Part shown: positions 4,653 to 6,285 of the stretch, piece after piece | Numbering within the stretch: the stretch's first letter is position 1 | Layout: the number at the start of each line of letters is the position of its first letter | Source of the DNA: Ignavibacteria bacterium | GTDB lineage: Bacteria; Bacteroidota; Ignavibacteria; Kapaibacteriales; UBA4661 | Assembly (NCBI GenBank): GCA_013298375.1 | Contig: JAAFHM010000289.1 | Coordinates: forward strand, 1 to 6,285 | Reading direction: 5' to 3' | Length of the DNA: 6,285 nt | Made by a program: the position numbers and the translations under genes | The notes under the pieces: generated by a model | Told to the model about the DNA's origin: nothing | What the model saw: the letters and a program-made list of their open reading frames with translations, nothing else | Databases searched by the model: none

Positions 4653-6116
4653 ATGTTCAAAAAGATCCTTATCGCCAATCGCGGTGAAATCGCCCTCCGT
4701 ATTATCCGAACCTGCCGCAAAATGGGCATTGCGACGGTTGCTATCTTCTCGGATGCCGATAGGCAGTCGCTCCACGTCAAAGAAGCCGATGAAGCCGTTG
4801 CTATTGGTGGTTTTACGCCACGCGAAAGCTATCTCGTCATGGAGAAAGTTCTCGATGCAGCGCTCAAAACGGGTGCGGAAGCTATTCATCCGGGGTACGG
4901 ATTTCTTTCGGAGAACCATGATTTTGCGCAGCGTGTAGCTGAGGCGGGGATTGTTTTTATTGGACCATCGCCGGAAGCGATTGATACCTTGGGCGATAAA
5001 ACTGCCGCCCGCGCTCTTGCCGAAAAATCACACGTTCCCTTTGCGGCTGGCTCCACGAGCGCTGTTGCGTCCTACGCGGAAGTGCGCGAATACGCCGAAA
5101 AAATCGGCTTTCCCGTGATTTTGAAGGCTGCCGCTGGTGGTGGCGGAAAAGGTATGCGCGTCGTCGAGCAGATGGACGATCTCGAAAGTGCCTTGGCGGG
5201 CGCTCAGGGAGAGGCGCTCACGGCTTTTGGCGATGACCGTGTTTTTATCGAAAAATACATCGTTCATCCGCGCCACATTGAGATTCAAATTCTTGCCGAT
5301 AATCACGGTAACGTCCTGTATTTCCCAGAGCGCGAGTGTTCGATTCAGCGCCGTCACCAGAAAGTCGTGGAAGAATCGCCTTCGACTGCTATCACTCCCG
5401 AACTCCGCAAAGCAATGGGCGAAGCGGCTTCCCGTCTTGTGCAAGCAGCGAAATACACCAACGCCGGAACACTGGAATTTTTGCTGGACGCTTCGGGCAA
5501 ATTTTATTTTATGGAAGTCAACACGCGGCTTCAGGTCGAGCATCCGGTGACGGAAATGGTGACGGGCGTGGATTTGGTCGAGCAGCAATTACGCATCGCT
5601 TCGGGCGAAAAACTCACACTCACTCAAGCCGATATTGTTCCGAAAGGACACGCCATCGAGTGCCGCATCTGCGTTGAAGATGTCTATAACGACTTTTTCC
5701 CCGATTCTGGTGTGATTTCGTATTTGTCTCTGCCGGAAGCGGAATTTATCCGCAACGAATCAGCATTGTATGTCGGCTATGAAAGCGGTATTCACTATGA
5801 TTCGATGGCGGCAAAGTTGATAGTGTGGGGGCAAGACCGCAATGAAGCAATTACGCGGGTTCTCTGGGCGCTGGACAACTACCATCTGAGCGGCTTCAAT
5901 ACTACGATTCCCTTTTGCCGATTTGCGATTGATTCCGAGCCGTTCCGCTCCGGGAAATATTCAACATTTTTTGTGCAGGAATACTGGCGCAAACAAGTTC
6001 CTGAGTCCATGCAAAAACTTCTTGCTGCCGCTGCCGTCTTCACGCGCAGCACGATGCATCATCGCCGCCAGCCGCGCTTTTCTGACCATAGTTTGTGGGC
6101 GCAGCAGTACAAGTGA
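4653..6116 (+). CDS. accC: Biotin carboxylase subunit of acetyl-CoA/acyl-CoA carboxylase
   Basis: This 487-residue enzyme uses ATP and bicarbonate to carboxylate the biotin carried on a separate BCCP protein, the first half of acetyl-CoA (or propionyl-CoA) carboxylation. The domains are complete: the N-terminal domain (KKILIANRGEIALRI, 3-17; IHPGYGFLSEN, 78-88), the ATP-grasp domain with K116, K158 and the glycine loop GGGGKGMR (162-169), and the C-terminal domain (HAIECRICVED, 333-343; YDSMAAKLIVWG, 382-393). Residues known from E. coli AccC are all present: H208, K237, E275, E288, N290, R292, Q294, V295, E296 and R338. I chose ATG 4653 because the family N-terminus starts exactly there. The frame is open for 79 more codons upstream, but that stretch is unlike any biotin carboxylase. 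No Shine-Dalgarno sequence is visible. The protein has about 40 residues beyond the usual 445-450 length, rich in Ala, Arg and His, with no biotinyl MKM motif. This resembles acyl-CoA or pyruvate carboxylase A subunits, so acetyl-CoA specificity is not certain. Confidence 0.95.
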   Translation: MFKKILIANRGEIALRIIRTCRKMGIATVAIFSDADRQSLHVKEADEAVAIGGFTPRESYLVMEKVLDAALKTGAEAIHPGYGFLSENHDFAQRVAEAGIVFIGPSPEAIDTLGDKTAARALAEKSHVPFAAGSTSAVASYAEVREYAEKIGFPVILKAAAGGGGKGMRVVEQMDDLESALAGAQGEALTAFGDDRVFIEKYIVHPRHIEIQILADNHGNVLYFPERECSIQRRHQKVVEESPSTAITPELRKAMGEAASRLVQAAKYTNAGTLEFLLDASGKFYFMEVNTRLQVEHPVTEMVTGVDLVEQQLRIASGEKLTLTQADIVPKGHAIECRICVEDVYNDFFPDSGVISYLSLPEAEFIRNESALYVGYESGIHYDSMAAKLIVWGQDRNEAITRVLWALDNYHLSGFNTTIPFCRFAIDSEPFRSGKYSTFFVQEYWRKQVPESMQKLLAAAAVFTRSTMHHRRQPRFSDHSLWAQQYK

Positions 6117-6168
6117 AGAAAACGTACCTTGCCGCTCCATGGGTATTGTCTCCTTGTTAATCTTTTCT

Positions 6169-6196
6169 TTCACATTCTGTGAATATTTGTTATATT
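6169..6196 (+). promoter_or_regulatory. Candidate promoter with palindromic operator over the -35 box
   Basis: TTCACA (6169-6174) and TATATT (6191-6196) are 16 bp apart and read as a sigma70-like promoter for the gene starting at 6245, with a leader of about 40 nt. The -35 hexamer is the left arm of a perfect inverted repeat, TTCACA-TTC-TGTGAA (6169-6183), which could bind a dimeric regulator. No convincing terminator for the preceding biotin carboxylase gene was seen between 6117 and 6168. Confidence 0.35.
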
Positions 6197-6244
6197 GTTC
6201 GTCCTTTTGGCAACAATTTTCATAGTAACGAATTGAAGGATTGA

Positions 6245-6285
6245 ATGATACGAACAATCAAGAGTTTCGCTGGCAATAAAGAACG
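6245..6285 (+). CDS. Start of an unidentified gene, cut by the window edge
   Basis: An ATG at 6245 opens a frame that runs to the end of the window and encodes MIRTIKSFAGNKE. A good ribosome binding site, GAAGGA (6235-6240), lies 4 nt before it, and a promoter-like element lies at 6169-6196. The 13 residues are too few to identify a family. The 128-bp gap after the biotin carboxylase and the local promoter suggest its own transcription unit. Confidence 0.55.
   Translation, partial: MIRTIKSFAGNKE

Noticed and set aside
5028..5588. A 186-codon minus-strand open frame inside the biotin carboxylase gene
   Set aside because: It is antisense to the most conserved part of accC and shows no domain of its own.

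Overview
This window looks like a bacterial chromosome segment of medium GC content. Its lineage cannot be fixed from the sequence alone. A large YfhO-type membrane protein, a stand-alone biotin carboxylase with a C-terminal extension, and weak or absent Shine-Dalgarno sequences in front of the two largest genes would fit the Bacteroidota/Chlorobiota side of the tree. That is a low-confidence inference.

Layout from left to right: (1) the 3' end of a class III adenylate cyclase on the plus strand (1-315); (2) a structured convergent gap (316-410) with a hairpin and a five-copy CTAGG tandem repeat; (3) a minus-strand, AT-richer two-gene module, made of a HEPN/UPF0332-family protein (662-1036) and an 84-residue partner (411-665) joined by an ATGA overlap, which resembles a toxin-antitoxin pair; (4) a gap with a strong inverted repeat (1146-1173); (5) a small soluble PAS plus chemoreceptor-tip protein (1218-1862, minus); (6) an 843-residue YfhO-family multi-pass membrane protein (1892-4423, minus), 29 bp upstream of the PAS gene and probably co-transcribed with it; (7) a 229-bp divergent promoter region with palindromes and hairpins; (8) a biotin carboxylase of the acetyl/propionyl-CoA carboxylase type (4653-6116, plus); (9) a promoter-like region with a palindrome on the -35 box and the first 13 codons of another plus-strand gene at the right edge.

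The core genes (cyclase, YfhO, biotin carboxylase) look ordinary. The accessory signal is the HEPN pair. It is clearly lower in GC than its flanks, has hairpins of related sequence at its two sides and ends in a CTAG-rich tandem repeat, so it may be an acquired cassette. The PAS protein is a second point of interest because its chemoreceptor hairpin is minimal and some trimer-contact positions are altered. No tRNA, rRNA, CRISPR array, insertion sequence or transposase gene was seen.
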